Source of the DNA: Pampus argenteus | Taxonomy: Eukaryota; Chordata; Actinopteri; Scombriformes; Stromateidae | Direction: 5' to 3' | Assembly: GCA_036937835.1 (NCBI GenBank) | Contig: CM072870.1 | Span: 18,814,001-18,878,000 of the forward strand | Length of the DNA: 64,000 nucleotides | Part shown: positions 1 through 14,345 of the stretch, in pieces | Layout: every line of letters begins with the position of its first letter | Numbering within the stretch: the first letter of the stretch is position 1 | Translations under genes and position numbers: made by a program | Notes under the pieces: generated by a model | Told to the model about the DNA's origin: nothing | Seen by the model: the letters and a program-made list of their open reading frames with translations, nothing else | Database searches by the model: none

Positions 1-144
1 AAACAGATAATGTTGACAAGCCTTTTTCATTGCACTCCCTTATGCCCTCACTGCTCCTCCTCTTCCTCTTCCATCGTGACAACACTGTTTGAAGTGTCTC
101 TACTGTTGCTTTTAGTTCTCTCAATGGAGTCCTGAGTAAACATA

Positions 145-182
145 CAGTACAGAAAGCATACTGATGCATGCTTTCTGTACTG
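145..182. repeat. Perfect inverted repeat, 15-bp arms
   Basis: The left arm CAGTACAGAAAGCAT (145-159) and right arm ATGCTTTCTGTACTG (168-182) are exact reverse complements, separated by 8 bases. It is too short for a microRNA precursor. It could be the end of a small DNA-transposon remnant or a regulatory palindrome. Confidence 0.85.
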
Positions 183-3100
183 ACCTCAGCAACCAGGTTC
201 GGCTTTTACTTTCATTCACTGATCGCAGATGATAGATGCTCAGTTTGAGAACTGTTGAACTTGTTTTTTACAGTTCTCAGTTTTGATTGAAAACTAATGT
301 TTTTTTTTTTACCAAGAAAGTGTTTTTTGAATCCATCAACATCCATGCGTCTTTATAATGAATGGATATTAATTGAATTGTTTTTTTAAGTTTTTCAAAA
401 GCCCAGATATTGTGAAAACATTTAATTTCTTTCTAGTCTAATTTTAACAAAGAAGACCAAAAAAGTGTCAACAAAGTGCATCCTGAGTTTTGTGTGGATA
501 CACTACGTCTGAGTCAATTCTAACTTCCTGCTCTGAGCCAGTAGTTTTATGAACATCTTCACCATAAATACAGGCATGCCTCATCTGCTTCCTTATCAAG
601 CTAGAGATAAATAGCATGGGGTGCAGTGTGTGTGTGTGTGTTAGTGTGTGTCTGTGTCTGTGTGTGGAGGGGACAGGAGCTCTTTGGGTAGCCCATAAAT
701 CGCTCCACCCACCGTCATCCAATCTCTGGGCAATGTCATTCAAAACCCTTGCACTATCCATTACCAGGGTATAATAGGCTCCTGGCCATGCAGTGTCCAT
801 CTTATTATTAGCCCATAACTTCAAACTATCAATAACTGTGCGCTGCAGAAGGAGAGGGTGGGGGAAAGTAAGAAGTAGAGGAAGAAAACAAAGTAGAGAG
901 GTGAAGGAACTTATGGAATCGGAAAGAAAATGTTAGTGTAGCAGTCGTCCGCCGCAAGTTGTTGAGAATGCATGTAAGTCCCTGCGGTTTGCTTTGATAA
1001 CTGCAGAGAAGGTATTTGTTAAGAAAGTATTCTTTTATTTATGCTATGTCCATTTACTGCCTGTGGAGGGCAACCCTGTGCCTTGTCATTACAGCATGGA
1101 AATATATAAAAATCAATGAGAGTATATATTTGAGTCATTTCATTCATATCACATTATAATCTTTTATGTCACAGGAACTGATGACAACAACGTTTTCACT
1201 TTTCTATGAAATAAACAGATAGGTGAATGGTAATGAGATTTTACAGGCATTCAGTGAAGCTTTAGAAGTGAAATTTATCATTTCACGTAGGGTGAAATCT
1301 TTAGAAAATAAATACTAAATATATCTTTGAAGATGCAGTAATTGTTTATTAGTTTAGTAGTTTATGATTTTAATAGAAAACGGTGCACAGTGTTAACCTA
1401 AAAATTACTTCCTGATCTCACCAGCTTGAAGTAGTAACACGTTCATAATAAGCACAGTGTGAACGAACAGCTCTCTTTCAGGTTTATACAGGACATTATT
1501 TTCTCAGAAAAATATACACATTTTGTCAGCCAGTATGATTATTTTACACTCCACACCTGAAAGTCCCTCTGCTTAAAAGTTACCTTATGGCAAAATTGCA
1601 TTATAGTTTGTTGAAAATTACACCAGTGCATTTTTTTCTTCATTTCCACGAGGTGATCTGTTAAATCAAAAGTTGGGATTCAGTTAATGCACCGATTCAC
1701 ATGAGTCCATCCAAAGCCATATTAGACACTCAATAATGAAAACAAATTGACAAGAAAAGTAGGCTTTTTCTGAAGGCATAGGTCTAATTCATCTTAAGGC
1801 AGCAAAATGAATATTGTTGAGATGAATGCAGCACCCCCTCTCCTCCATAAACACACACACTTCGCTAGTGGAGCATGACATGAGTGTGTATCCAAGATAT
1901 AGATATGATCAATAGAGTGTTGCTCCGCTTATTGATTTTTGCCATATGGGAGATTTACTGTGTGAGTAAGCAATGGTTTCACAGGATCGGAAGTGTTTGT
2001 TTGAGAATGTGTGATTTTTCCTCTTTTGTCCGTCCTGTAGCTAAGAAACAACAAAACTGCATTTATAATACCAGAGTCTGTAGTTATATTCCCAGTTAAG
2101 GGTAATGCACAAAGTGCCAGGGTTAGGGCTAAGCCAGACTGATATGCTGCCAGGAGTTTATCAGCCAGTTATTAAATATTATATTTCAGCCACTTCTGAT
2201 ATCAATAACCGCAGCTGGAACATAACTAGCTGTAAAATCAGAGATAAAATTTGATCTTTATACATTTAGTTTGTAATTAAATTTCACCAACAGGGTTTTT
2301 AAAGGTGGGCTCTGCAATTGTTTAATATTATTGTTAACTGATTGTGACTCGTATTATGATGATCATATTGTGATAATGTTTTACTCCAAATTTCGAAAAA
2401 GTAATTGTTTCACATGTGAGACTTTTTGTCTTACGTGGTGAGTTTTAAAGAGGCTTTTCTACTGAATAGGAATTGGTTGAAAGCATGAAAATATTTAACT
2501 TCAGATTGAATGTTTCTCCAAAATATGAGATGACAGCAGCATTTTTTTTTTTTTTGTTATTTTTTGTTTCTTAAAAATAAAAATAACAAAACGTCTTTTA
2601 ATGAGGCCTAATGATTTTTCACGGGCAGCTTTTATTTAGGTGTTAACATGTGCGAGGCAAGAGTGAGAAGTTTCACATATACTATAAGTGGAAGAAAGTG
2701 TACCCTTAATATTACCTTGAGTAAGCCTGTAGTTTTGAGGCTCTTGTAAAAGCTGGAGTGAAGCCGTCTCCATACTTATTGTTGATCTAGAAAACTAAAT
2801 AAATCTTATGTAAGTGGATCCATATTGGAGTCTCTTTTTTGCCAAAGACCGTCACATATTAATCAGGTATGATTTGCTGTAGCAAGTGTGGTTCATGCTT
2901 TCTAAAAAGCTGGTGCATCAAAAATATTCCCCCTCCAAATTATAATTTCAACCTTTACTTTAACTCTAAACCCACACTGTCCAATACAGAGTTAGAGAGC
3001 ATTCACTGCTAAATTGGTCAGGTAAAAATAAACTGCAATAAGTTTAAAGCGTAAGCGCTGAAAATACTGTAAACCACAATATGAAAAAAAAAATTCTGTT

Positions 3101-3753
3101 TCTGGCATTTATGCTGAACATAAACCAAAAGTATCCAACAGGTGATAGTGGTGTTTGTGTGTCTGCGCCTGTGTGTTTTCTTGGACTTACAATCTTGTGA
3201 AGACCAGCTTAAATTACATATACCTAATATTAAAATCTTGAGCAAATTGGATTTGTATTAAAAAAAGATTTCTGTATTCCCAATACAAATGTGACTAAAA
3301 TCTTTCCAGAAGTACAATATAGTTATTTTTAATGTAAATGCTCAATATCTTAAACTTTTTATCGGTACACTCTTGGCTCTAACCCAGTCTTTGCCACCTA
3401 CTCGCACACTGTACACGTGGAAGAGCAGACACACGCACACACGGCAAACCTCTCACTGGTCAGATTATGAAAGGAAATGCTTTTCATTTTGGATTTGTTG
3501 AGAAAGCAGGAACTATATTCCCTCGACGTCCTCACATCACACGCTATCTAAAACAATGACGATCTTGCCCAGTGGAGTTTACTGGATGTAATGGGACAGT
3601 AAGCAACTTTAAATAACATGCACTTGTTGGACAGTGATATTTATTAAAAACACAGACATTTTAGCTGCTTTATGGACATACTGTTATGTTGCAATCTTCA
3701 TATTGTCGAAAGTGTATACGAGCTTGATAAACTGATAGTACATAAACTGATTG

Positions 3754-3757
<4 letters not shown>

Positions 3758-3796
<39 letters not shown>
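3758..3796. repeat. (AT)n microsatellite
   Basis: 39 bases of uninterrupted TA/AT dinucleotide. Confidence 0.95.
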
Positions 3797-3797
<1 letters not shown>

Positions 3798-4257
3798 TTT
3801 ATGAACTAATAATTCACTTTGAGTCGAAACCTTAATTAACTAAATTAATTTGAAAATAATAATTGTTATATTGCGCAAATATTATTTCACATTAGCCTGT
3901 AGTTGCAATTTAAATACTCATTTTAAAATAAATAAAATATGCAGTTTAATACAGTTATTACAAATATGTTACAACCAAAGATTTCTTGAACGAATTCAAG
4001 AAAACAAACTCTGTGTGAGGATGATGCAAACTTTTAAGTTAATGTACTCATAGGTAAAATCATGGAGATTTATTTATAAATCCATATTTTAATTAGTGTC
4101 TTGGATAATTATGAGGTGGGGTTGAAAAACAAATGAATGCACGACATGATTGTTTGCATTGCCTGGGAAAATAACTTTTCCTTTGAAAAAGAGTCCACTG
4201 TTTGTGTTGCATCCTCAATTATCATCTGCGGCATTAAAACAATATTCAAACAGGATA

Positions 4258-4266
4258 CCAAGGTCA
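4258..4266 (+). promoter_or_regulatory. Exact NR5A-type recognition sequence
   Basis: CCAAGGTCA fits the NR5A monomer consensus YCAAGGYCA. A 9-base match is expected by chance in a window this size, so this is only a candidate. Confidence 0.2.
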
Positions 4267-5008
4267 GCACTGACTCCCACCACGCTTCTCTGAGATGGCA
4301 CTTATAATGAGGATGTAGCACAGCTTTTTAAAGTAGTATATTTATAGTGTGTTTTGTCTCAACTTGTACTCATTTTTTCCCCTTTTGTCTCTTTTCATCT
4401 TTTGTTTTTTTGTTTTTAATTTTTTTTATTTATTTATTTATTTTAAGTTTAATTAACATTAGAGCTCTGTTGCACATATCACAATGCTGAATCTTCACCT
4501 TCTTGAAGGGAGGATTTCTTACAGACGGAGGCTTATTTCAGGTTTTGTACAGAAAAAAACCCTTGTAAAAATGGTCACCTACATGCCCTTGAAATTAACT
4601 TAAAAGAAGTCACTAAAAACAAAAATAAAAATTCCTCCCTTTATTTTCTTCCACCATAAATATTCTAAAAGTCTAGAAGTGAAGACACGCACCGGCAAAT
4701 GTGAAATAATTCAAATTCGGAAGGACTGATTTTTTTTTTTTTTTTTTGGGTGGAAGGGTGTAATACTATCAGAGAGATCAGATCTGGTCTGGCCTGGGAA
4801 AATAAAGCAGAGAGAATAATAGGCTTCCTGTCAAAAGAGGCGAGAGAATTCCTGTCATTGCTCACGCCGCCACCCCTAAGACCTCTCCTTGTGTTAAACC
4901 CCGCTGGCATTTATTTGCCTTAGAATTACCTGCCAGCTCAATTTGGTAATAGTCTGTGTCATAAGAAAGCAAACCATCCCCTTTGGCCCTGCCTTACCAT
5001 ACCTGTGT

Positions 5009-5010
<2 letters not shown>

Positions 5011-5042
<32 letters not shown>
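5011..5042. repeat. (GT)n microsatellite
   Basis: 16 uninterrupted GT units. Confidence 0.95.
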
Positions 5043-5044
<2 letters not shown>

Positions 5045-5543
5045 CAGAGACAGAGTATGTACATGATTAGCCTGTTTATTGCATGTTTTTATATATTTTT
5101 ATCCCAGGATTGATGCATGTTCTGATATATCGATATATCTGTATGGTTTACGTTTTTGTCATCTCATTAGCTGACAACATATTCCTCATTTTACTCCTAC
5201 ACATCCCCTCCTTCCCCTCATCCAACCCAAACAGCCGACAGTGTCTGGAAAAACTTTGACGCCCGAAATTACCCACGTCGAAACAATGACCATTCTATTT
5301 ATAAGTTCACCACGTCGCCTTTTGTATCGGCTGACACCATGTCACATGTGAACACAACAGGCACACACATACATATCTGTGATGGCTGTTGGTGACTAGG
5401 GTAGGGATAGTCCTGGTTTTCCTTACACTGCCACATTCAGCAGATCTGTAGATTTGCCCGGCTTTGATGTATACTTTGTGGGTAATTAGTGAGAACTGGG
5501 TCAGCACAGGGCAAGAAAGCAAAAACCCTGTTGTTCTTCTAGT

Positions 5544-5574
5544 GGGTGGGTGGCAGGGAGGTGGTGGGATGGGG
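5544..5574 (+). other. Predicted G-quadruplex motif
   Basis: Runs GGG, GGG, GGG, GGG and GGGG are separated by loops of 1, 5, 7 and 2 bases. This satisfies the usual G3+ with loops of 1-7 rule on the plus (receptor-sense) strand. Formation in vivo is inference. Confidence 0.55.
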
Positions 5575-8311
5575 TTGAGGAGGGGAGTGAAGGTGTCAGG
5601 AGGTTAAAAAGCTGTCAAATATCAGTGCCAATTTACATGTGAGCCATTTTCTTTTCGCTGCATTGAGGTAAAAGCAAATAAACGGCACTGTCTCTCTTCT
5701 CTTTCATAATTTTTTGTAGATGGGAAATGTACATGTGTTCTGCTGTTTTTTATCAAGATAAGAGATCAATAATAATTGGTTAACTGTCTCGCAAGCTAGT
5801 TTATGAAATGAGAGAGGCAGTGCATTTTACCGAAGGCAAATAAATGCAGTTGAATTGATCCCCATTAAATGTAGGGCCAACATTTTTTATAATTTCTATT
5901 GTTAAATCTATTGCTGTTCAAGATGTATTTGATATTAAATTGTTCGTAAAACATAATGTTGAAATTTATAATGTCAGGGGTATTTTCAACAACTATAGCA
6001 CTATATAATTTAATACATTATAGTAGTTGCTATGTTATTAATTTGAACCTGATTAAAACAACACACGGGCTAAACAAGCACATTAATCTCGCTGTTTAAA
6101 ATATTCACATCCACATAAACAGGAAGTTGTAAATCGGTTGAGGTGTGAAAGAAGTGTGAATGTGACCATTTTTAATTTTATTTCATTGTTGTTCAGATAT
6201 AAATGTGGGACAATAGCACAGTCTTTACCTACAGTCATTATGCATTACCGAAATGGTATATTTAAATTAATATATATTTGAAAATACAATAAATTGTTAT
6301 CTTACTAGCATTTTGTGGCAGTAATTACTTTCAATATGAACAGGGTATTTTAAAACTTTGATTTATGATGCTAGCATTTGATAATAAATAATAATCAAGA
6401 CAACTACTTGTAAACAAAGGCAGGTCATTAAGAGACCTTTTAGCACAATGTAAAATCCCATGCAAAGATGATTTATGCACAATGTGTGTAGGTGTCTGGG
6501 GAGCAGAGGCGGCTACCTGTGTGTTTTACTACCATTACAGCATTGTGTGAAAGTAAACATAACAGTGGCGATGGGAGCTTGAGAACAACAGCTCTGGCAG
6601 CAGGACACTGATTGGGATGTTGATGTTGATCGTCCCCACTGGCCTTTTGCCCTTCCTGCTGTGGCCCCTGGCTTGTCCCCGACAGATACCCTGGGTCATT
6701 TCCTATGCGCGTCAACAAACACTGATATACACTCTTCCCGCTGAGTGTTTACAGCAACATGCTGATTCCTATTAATCTGCTTCTTGTCGGCATAGAGCGG
6801 AGGGAGGGTCCGGGAGGGTTTGTGTCAGACTGGGAGGCTGCTGAAAGTGGGTAAAACATTCACACACAACCTGAAAGCCCTGTCTGACAGATTGCACCAG
6901 GCCTGGACTACTTTTTACACTGAGCAGATGTGGTCTCCCACTTGTTTTCCTTAGTAATTATCCCTCATTAAGTGAAAGCATGTGCCAATCACACAGCTCG
7001 GAGATCGAGAGCAGGGTCTGAGCCAGGGCAGAGAGAGAGGGAGGGAAGCAAAGAGACCTGTAGCCTCGTCTCCTCAGCTTTTTAAAGCACAGTGTCATTT
7101 CAGAGTCATTACTAGATTAAAGGCGAGCCTCGCCGTGGTGCGAGAGAGCTGCAGCAGCTGCAGCACTGACATCATTATGGCTCATTTTGACTTTCAAGTG
7201 GTTACAAATTTGATGATTATCATATTTAACACTTGCCATGTGGAATTATAGCCTAATGCCATTTAGACTTTTTAATCTCAAAAGGTTTTTTTTCTCTGCC
7301 TTATCATCAAGGTGTGTCTTTTTTCTTACTTCAGAAATATTGAATGATCGTATAAAATTAGATCAGATCCACAGTATTACACTTAATGGATAACGAAGAA
7401 GTTATTTTGTGGAAATATTAAAAATGTTATTATATAAACATCTAATCAAATGGATTCTTGTTTCAGTACCTGTCTAAAAGAAAAACAGCAGGCTGCCTCT
7501 TCACAGCCTTCAGCTCATTGTTAAACCAAAATATAAGTTTTGGTTATATAATTCTCTTTGTCTATAAGTTTGTCAGTTTTGGTTTTATATTTTTAACACC
7601 TGGTTATTAAAAATTATAGACAGCCGCTCTTAGCTAACAAGCTTACATCAGCACTGAAATGCGAATCTTACGTTCGACAGGTGGTGATAAATGTGATTGC
7701 AGAGGGATGACCACATTGTTCTGTTTCTGGTAAAACTGAGGTATGAACTTTTGCCAAGGTATGAATCAAAAGAACCTGATGAGGCGATGAATGCAGATTA
7801 ATGTTTATATTTTCGATCCCGTTTGTAAATCTAATCATAATTGTGAACTACAACTGAAAAAATGTGAATTTCAAACCATGAAAACATTTTCATGCAAACT
7901 CTCTTTTTAGTGTTAAGTGTCAAGTTTGAGTGAAAACCCGAGTTACTGATTAATATCTCTGAGTGAACTGATAGAAAATGATGGATGCAATAGATTTTAT
8001 TTTATTTTTTGTCCCACCATGCATTTCAGACAGTGACAAAAACACAAGTGATCCTCACAACAAAAAGGGGGGCAGGGAGAAAAGAGACAAGTCTTTTCCA
8101 AAAAATAAAGGAGAGAATGCAAAAAAAAGAAGAAAAAAAAAGGAAGATATATGAAGTCTTCATGTCGATGAACTACCATTCATTTTCACTTTGAAGTCCT
8201 GCGAACCGTAGTGAAGTGTGATTGCATGTGACAGTCGCCGAGTCTGCCGGTTTATCATGATGGATACACCCTGCCATCCTGGTGGTGCTATAGCACACAT
8301 GCACGCACATT

Positions 8312-8313
<2 letters not shown>

Positions 8314-8344
<31 letters not shown>
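8314..8344. repeat. (AC)n microsatellite
   Basis: About 15 CA units. Confidence 0.95.
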
Positions 8345-8346
<2 letters not shown>

Positions 8347-8947
8347 TGATACCTGGACACAGAACCATACATACGGCCCAGATATCACACTCGCACACAC
8401 AGACAAGGTTATTTTTAATCTACTTTCAAATTGTACATTTCTGGTAATGTTTGGATTTACTTGTACTTTCACTGTAGTTTTCTGAGCTTAATTTTTAAAA
8501 GTTTAAAAATGTTCTGGCTTAAGATTCATTTTAACTGTAGGATTGTTTTTGTTTTACTTATAGCTTTGTTTGGAAATATAGATAACAGAGATAAAACTGG
8601 ACATTTGTAATTTTGGATCAAGAGGTTTTGAAGATAGAGCACAACAGAGGTGTGTGCAGCTACTGCTGTATTGCAAGGATACTAAGTAATACAAGTCCTT
8701 TCTTTTTTACTTGCAGTTATCCATGACATTAAAAAAACTATGTAGTGACAGGTACACTCACTAAATTATAATTAGGCATCACATTCAAATACAGTTTGTG
8801 TCTGTTTAGAGTGCATTATCTCTTCATATCCAAATAATGTATCAGTTATATTCCTAATGAATACAAGGTCGCAAATACAATGCAGTCCTATAATGTACAA
8901 CGAGATACACACATTGAGAATTATTAACCCTAATTAAGTGAAATATG

Positions 8948-8996
8948 CTCTCTGTCTTTCTCTCTCTCTCTCTGTCTCTCTCTCTCTCTCTCTGTC
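8948..8996. repeat. Interrupted (CT)n microsatellite
   Basis: CT repeats broken by a few CTGT/CTTT units. Confidence 0.9.
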
Positions 8997-10132
8997 ATAC
9001 ACCTTTATAGATATACATCACACACACTCACCTGCACACTTCTTGATCTTGGCACATGCCATTAACCTCAGCTCGGCTCAACTCAGCTGGGAGACGGGAG
9101 AGCAAACGCATCCGATAATGCTACCTAGAACAATCTTTTTCCTGTTTTGTATCCAAATGCAACTTGTTCAGAGTTTGCATATTGCACCCATTTGTCATTG
9201 TTAGTCAAGGACACTGCAACACAGTCTTGTCAGCGGTGCAATTTTTAGGTGTTCTGTTCAAACGTTGCTGTGTATGTGTAAGGGTGTGTGCTTGTGTGTT
9301 TGTGTGTGCACATGTATCCGTCAGGTGACTTTAAATTAGTTTTCATTCCTACGAATGTATGCATATGAAAAACTGGACACTTTGCACAGGAAGAATAGAC
9401 CAAGGGCAAACATTTCATTGTTCCCTGAGCAAAGTGTACACTATTTATGCAAAAAAACAAGGTTCCACATATTTGTCTGTAAAATGTTGGCATAGGTGGC
9501 GCAGGTGCAAATTTCTTGCCTACGCTTTTCTAGTGTTTCTGAACCAAAGTTTAATTCCAGGAAAACTGTACCTTTTGACTGTTTTGTGTTTGTGGGTGGG
9601 AAGCTAGTGAGGGATGCTTGCACTAAAGAGGGGATCTTGGGAACACACATTTAATCAGATCAGGGCTCTGAAGCATTTTCAAAGGGAAGGTATGCTAGTT
9701 TACATGTGGGGGAGAAAGGTCTGGTTTCATGTAAATGCAATTTGTGATACCGACAACTAATTCAGCTTTCTTTTTTTTTTAGTTAGATGCAATAATTTGG
9801 AAGCATCATTTGAAATTAAACTGACTAAAGACCAAGTTATTTTCTTTCTTTCCAGTTAGTCCCTAGATGATGGCATACGCAGTATTCCTAAAATATTTCA
9901 CCTTCATCTTACAAAGCTAATTATTCAGTTATTATTATATTGACAATGTGCCCAAGCACATCCATTCTTTGAAAATAAACCACCAGATACCTCTATTGTG
10001 TACACCGTGTGGGTGCTATTCTGTGCCCTTGTGGTTGAGTTCCGCCTTTTTGTTCTGTCAACATGACATTGCCAATGACACACACAAAGTGATTTTTGGG
10101 TTATGTGGATCGATTCAGAATTTGATTTAGAT

Positions 10133-10148
10133 CCCCCCCCCCCCCCCC
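10133..10148. repeat. Poly-C tract
   Basis: 16 consecutive C. Confidence 0.9.
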
Positions 10149-10464
10149 ATTTGTACCTTTTTAAACTGCAATACCTGTCAGAAGACTTGAATGAGAAAGA
10201 GTCCAAACTTTTAACTGGTACTGCAGCAGATCTCAAAGTTAGAGAGACACAGAGGCGGGTGGACTCATGAATAAAAAGTTGTAGTGTAAGTCTGTGTCTG
10301 AGTGGAAGTGTTTGTTGGATGGATTTATATGCATATAATTGTATGTTGTATTTGGATACATATATGTGGAAACAAAATAATGTATGTCATCCACATCTGC
10401 ACTGTATATGTATGCACAGTGTGTCTACACAGCCAGTATGATTAACCTGTACAGTCTAAGAAAG

Positions 10465-10468
<4 letters not shown>

Positions 10469-10501
<33 letters not shown>
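10469..10501. repeat. (GT)n microsatellite
   Basis: About 16 TG units, preceded 8 bases upstream by CCTGTACAGTCTAAGA, which also precedes the tract at 12262. Confidence 0.95.
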
Positions 10502-10503
<2 letters not shown>

Positions 10504-11154
10504 AGTTACTATAAACCAAACCCAATCCCCAGCTGCTGTTTCTCAGTACTTGCATTTTTTCCTCTCTCTCAGTGGAAAACTATGCAATTAGAAAACACGC
10601 AGGGAGATTGACAGCAGGATCACATACAATTTGACAAGAGGGCGCCCCAGAAAGTCCTGTTGGATATCTTAGTATTTTTAATTAAACAGCTCTCTGCACT
10701 GGCGGCGCGTTTTCCCTCACCAGTTCAAAGACTCCTGCTTTGACCCATGTGTTAAAAGTTTGTATCAGTTTTCCATGGCTATGTTTTCCTTGGCGCCTAA
10801 GACACGCAATCCTAAATTGTCTTGTTTAAAAGCTAGTTTGTTTACAGTTCACTCTTGTGCTCTCTATAACCCCCCCTCCCTCCATCACATTACCACATGT
10901 GTGCAGTGTGATCAGTTTCAGGGTGTAGTTGCCCACTCCCATCGCTCTCGCAACAGACCCGTTTTATGTAAACACCTTGGAATTGAGTTAATGTTAAAGA
11001 AAAAATATATTGTGTATTAGCGAATGGAAAAAGAGCCAGCGCGTGAGTCTATCAGCTCCTGTCATTCTGGTTTATTTAAACATTAAAACAAGTAAAATAG
11101 AGTGCTCATCTGTTACTTGGGCACTTCATCAATAACATTTGTTCATCTGATGTA

Positions 11155-11425
11155 AAATCAATACAACACACACTGACACAATGCCAGAGCAATGGCAAAT
11201 GTGCTGTCATTTGTCATCGACTGGCAATAAAGATATGTCACAATTGATTTTAGCCCATTTCCCCCTCCCTCTCTCTATCTTTCTCTCTCCCCCTCTTTTT
11301 TCTTGTTCTTTTGCAGTAGCTGTAATAGAAAATAATAAATGAATGTTATTATGACTGAGGCATGGTCAGCCTTGCCAAACTCAATTAATATTAGAGCAAA
11401 GGGCTGTAATAATTTGAGGGCCTGT
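11155..11425. promoter_or_regulatory. Complex repeat-free block, possible conserved non-coding element
   Basis: Homogeneous-complexity sequence on either side of a short CT tract, with CAATTGATTTTA and AACTCAATTAATATTAG-like motifs and no open frame. This texture is typical of developmental enhancers near transcription-factor genes. Conservation is untested, so it is listed only as a candidate. Confidence 0.2.
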
Positions 11426-12258
11426 GTGTGTTGTGTTTTCATTGAGATGCTATGCCAGACGTGTTAAAAAAGAAAAAAAGGAGGGATAGATGGATGGATG
11501 GATGGTTCAGTGGGTCTGTTCTCAGGGGGGAAAGGTTTTGTTCTGGCCACTGCTCAATATAGATGTTTTTACCAGACCTTCCAAACTCTTGCTTGATTTT
11601 TTATTTTTATTTTTTCTCTCCTCTACTAATTCCATTTTGGATTTAGCTGCCAGGGTGTTTTGAACTCCACTATAATAAAAAGATCTTCACTAACCTTGGA
11701 TTGATGGAGTTTATGGATCCTTAAATCATGTTTAAAGTGGGAAATTCCTGGTATGTGTGGGTGTGTAAGTGTAATATTATAATGTAGTGTATACATACTG
11801 TTATTTTCTTTTTAAGTTAAAGTTATTTATTTTATTTTTATTTTCATAATGCATTCCTGTATGTTTGAATAAAGTACGGATGGCCAGTTTCAAGCAGCAT
11901 CGGTAAAGTTGACAACACTTAAAAATTCTCTTTATGAGGTAGCTCTTATAAAGAGAGATCATCAGATTTATTGATTAATTCATTAAACATTAATTCACAC
12001 GTTACTCTTTTTAATCTTTCAGTATTAAATTATCAGCTGAAAACTGTATTAAAATATCAGTTACACAAAGGTCAGGGTGAAAGTTCAGATTATGAAAATA
12101 CCATTGGTAGTGCAAAGACTGGAAAAGACGTAATCACAAATGAATACGTGTGTGCAGTATGTACAACCAGTGCATTTATTAATATTTCTGGCACTTATTT
12201 TTCTTACATTGTATACGCAGCTGTTTTGTAGTTTCATGTGGCTCTCCTGTACAGTCTA

Positions 12259-12261
<3 letters not shown>

Positions 12262-12313
<52 letters not shown>
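12262..12313. repeat. (GT)n microsatellite
   Basis: About 26 GT units immediately after CCTGTACAGTCTAAGA at 12246-12261. Confidence 0.95.
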
Positions 12314-12314
<1 letters not shown>

Positions 12315-12596
12315 AGACCTGCCATCGCGGTTTGTTGCCGCTGGGTTGTGTGTACCCAAGTTGCGCCGGTGGTAGCGAGCAACATCTGTTTCGGGCTTGT
12401 TGTTCCTCTTGGCTGCTTTTCAATTGGATTTCCTCAAGCAGGGCCAAAAGCTGTCACCTCTGCCAGGCTCTGTTAGCGATCACCGCCGGCCCCTATATTA
12501 AGTAGGTGGTTCAGGGCTAAGCTAATAACTCTCCCTCCTCTCCTGAGCCATCACACACCAGTACTGGTGTTGCTGCTGGCCTCAGTGTGTGCCTGT

Positions 12597-12601
<5 letters not shown>

Positions 12602-12628
<27 letters not shown>
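12602..12628. repeat. (GT)n microsatellite
   Basis: About 13 TG units followed by TACAGTCTCAG. Confidence 0.9.
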
Positions 12629-14265
12629 ACAGTCTCAGTTTTCCTCTGTAGCAATACACTCTAGTGGCAGGCTGGCTTGGGGGTCCCCTCTTCAATGTGA
12701 CAGCCCAACCGACTGGATGTGTGTGTGGGAAAGAGAAAGGGAGAGTCCTAATAGCGCTACTCAAAGAATGACTGATCCTCCTTCCCTAATAATGTACAAC
12801 AGGATGGAAACTCTGACCCCGACCCACCCTCACACAGAAAGACACATGTACGTACACACAGAGAAAAGAGCATAGATTTGACACTGGGTGGACATTTCTG
12901 GTTTTGACCATTGTTTAAAAAGCTGTAAAACATCTTACCATAGAAATGCCGGATTATGTGTACTACAACCTTTAACGTTTATATGGTCAGTTATGAGTTG
13001 ATGCCACCTGGATTTTTAGACCTAATAAAAACAGTTGAGTCTTAATTTCTTCACTCTTCTGTGTTTGGTTTATATTTTTGCACGGAAAACATATTATACC
13101 GTCTTGCCTAATGCTTGGCTTGAGCAAAGCTCATCTGGGTGTTAAAGCTTTTATTGGGAGGTGTTTATCTCATCAAACTGACAGTGTGGCAGTATGCCTG
13201 TCTGTCTGCCTTCATGTCTTCTTGCCAACTTTTCTGGCCAGCTGGAGCGGTTACACAGAGCTGGATTTGAACTGAGGACCTGCAAAGTATCAACTCCCTG
13301 TTTCACAGCTCTGACAGACACTTTGATTTGACATGCCATGAGCAGTTAAAGTGAAAGTTATGTATACATGTTAATTAAACTGTTTATGCATGAAGGGGTC
13401 AGAGACATTAGCAAGTCCCAGCGCAGAAGTGTGAATTTCTTTTCTTTTTCCCCCCATCACAGCGTTTTAACCTCTTCTGTCTCTCATTTCCGTAATGATT
13501 ACCAGGTGCGAGGGCAGAATTTTTCCTTCCCTTTTTGCACCAAGTAAGGATGCCGATAGCTCTATTTGTGAAAAGTGTCTATGTGTGTTTGAATTTAGGC
13601 TGGGATTTTTGACGTCAAGTCTAACTTGTTCAAATAGCTCTCACTTTTGGCTTTGGGTGACACTGAAGCCTGGAATTCACTGAAAGGATGTGGAGGTTAC
13701 AGTCTTCAGCTACTTAAGAGAAAGCAGTCGGCCCGATTGAACAAAAAGTATATCTATAATCTCTGATGTAGACAAGTATATATCATTTTTGACATTGAGT
13801 AATGGCAGTACCTGAAATTCTGGCTTTGGTGTGTTTTTATTCAGATATGGAATACATGCTGATATGGAGTGAAACTGTGAAACTGAAAACAATCCTGTAC
13901 TGACTATAAAATGCATCTTACTGAATATGACCATAGCTCCCTTTCTCACACTATTTCTTCTGATTAGTGATTACAAGCGTTTGACTTGAACACTGAAAAT
14001 CCCACTAATGTAGAAAATATTACATAGTTAGTCATGGGAGTGGAAGCCACTATAAACCTAAAAAAAAAAAAGATAAAAGACAAACCACAAGCCCCGTCTG
14101 TTATACACCATTATATGCTACTGTGTTACTACCAGAAACCATGTATTTATTCCAAAAAGCAACAAAATAAAGAATTTTAACAGTTGTTATTATATTTAAT
14201 GTTAATTTTTACAGTTAAGCTGACAGCAGCAATATATTCCAGCAAGAAAGAGGGAGCTGCTCTGC

Positions 14266-14268
<3 letters not shown>

Positions 14269-14345
<77 letters not shown>
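14269..14345. repeat. (CT)n microsatellite
   Basis: 77 bases of CT with two GT interruptions. Confidence 0.95.

Noticed and set aside
13240..13300. GAGCTGGATTTGAACTGAGGACC, resembling a tRNA B-box or SINE tail
   Set aside because: No A-box or tRNA-like body upstream, and a single short similarity is not enough.
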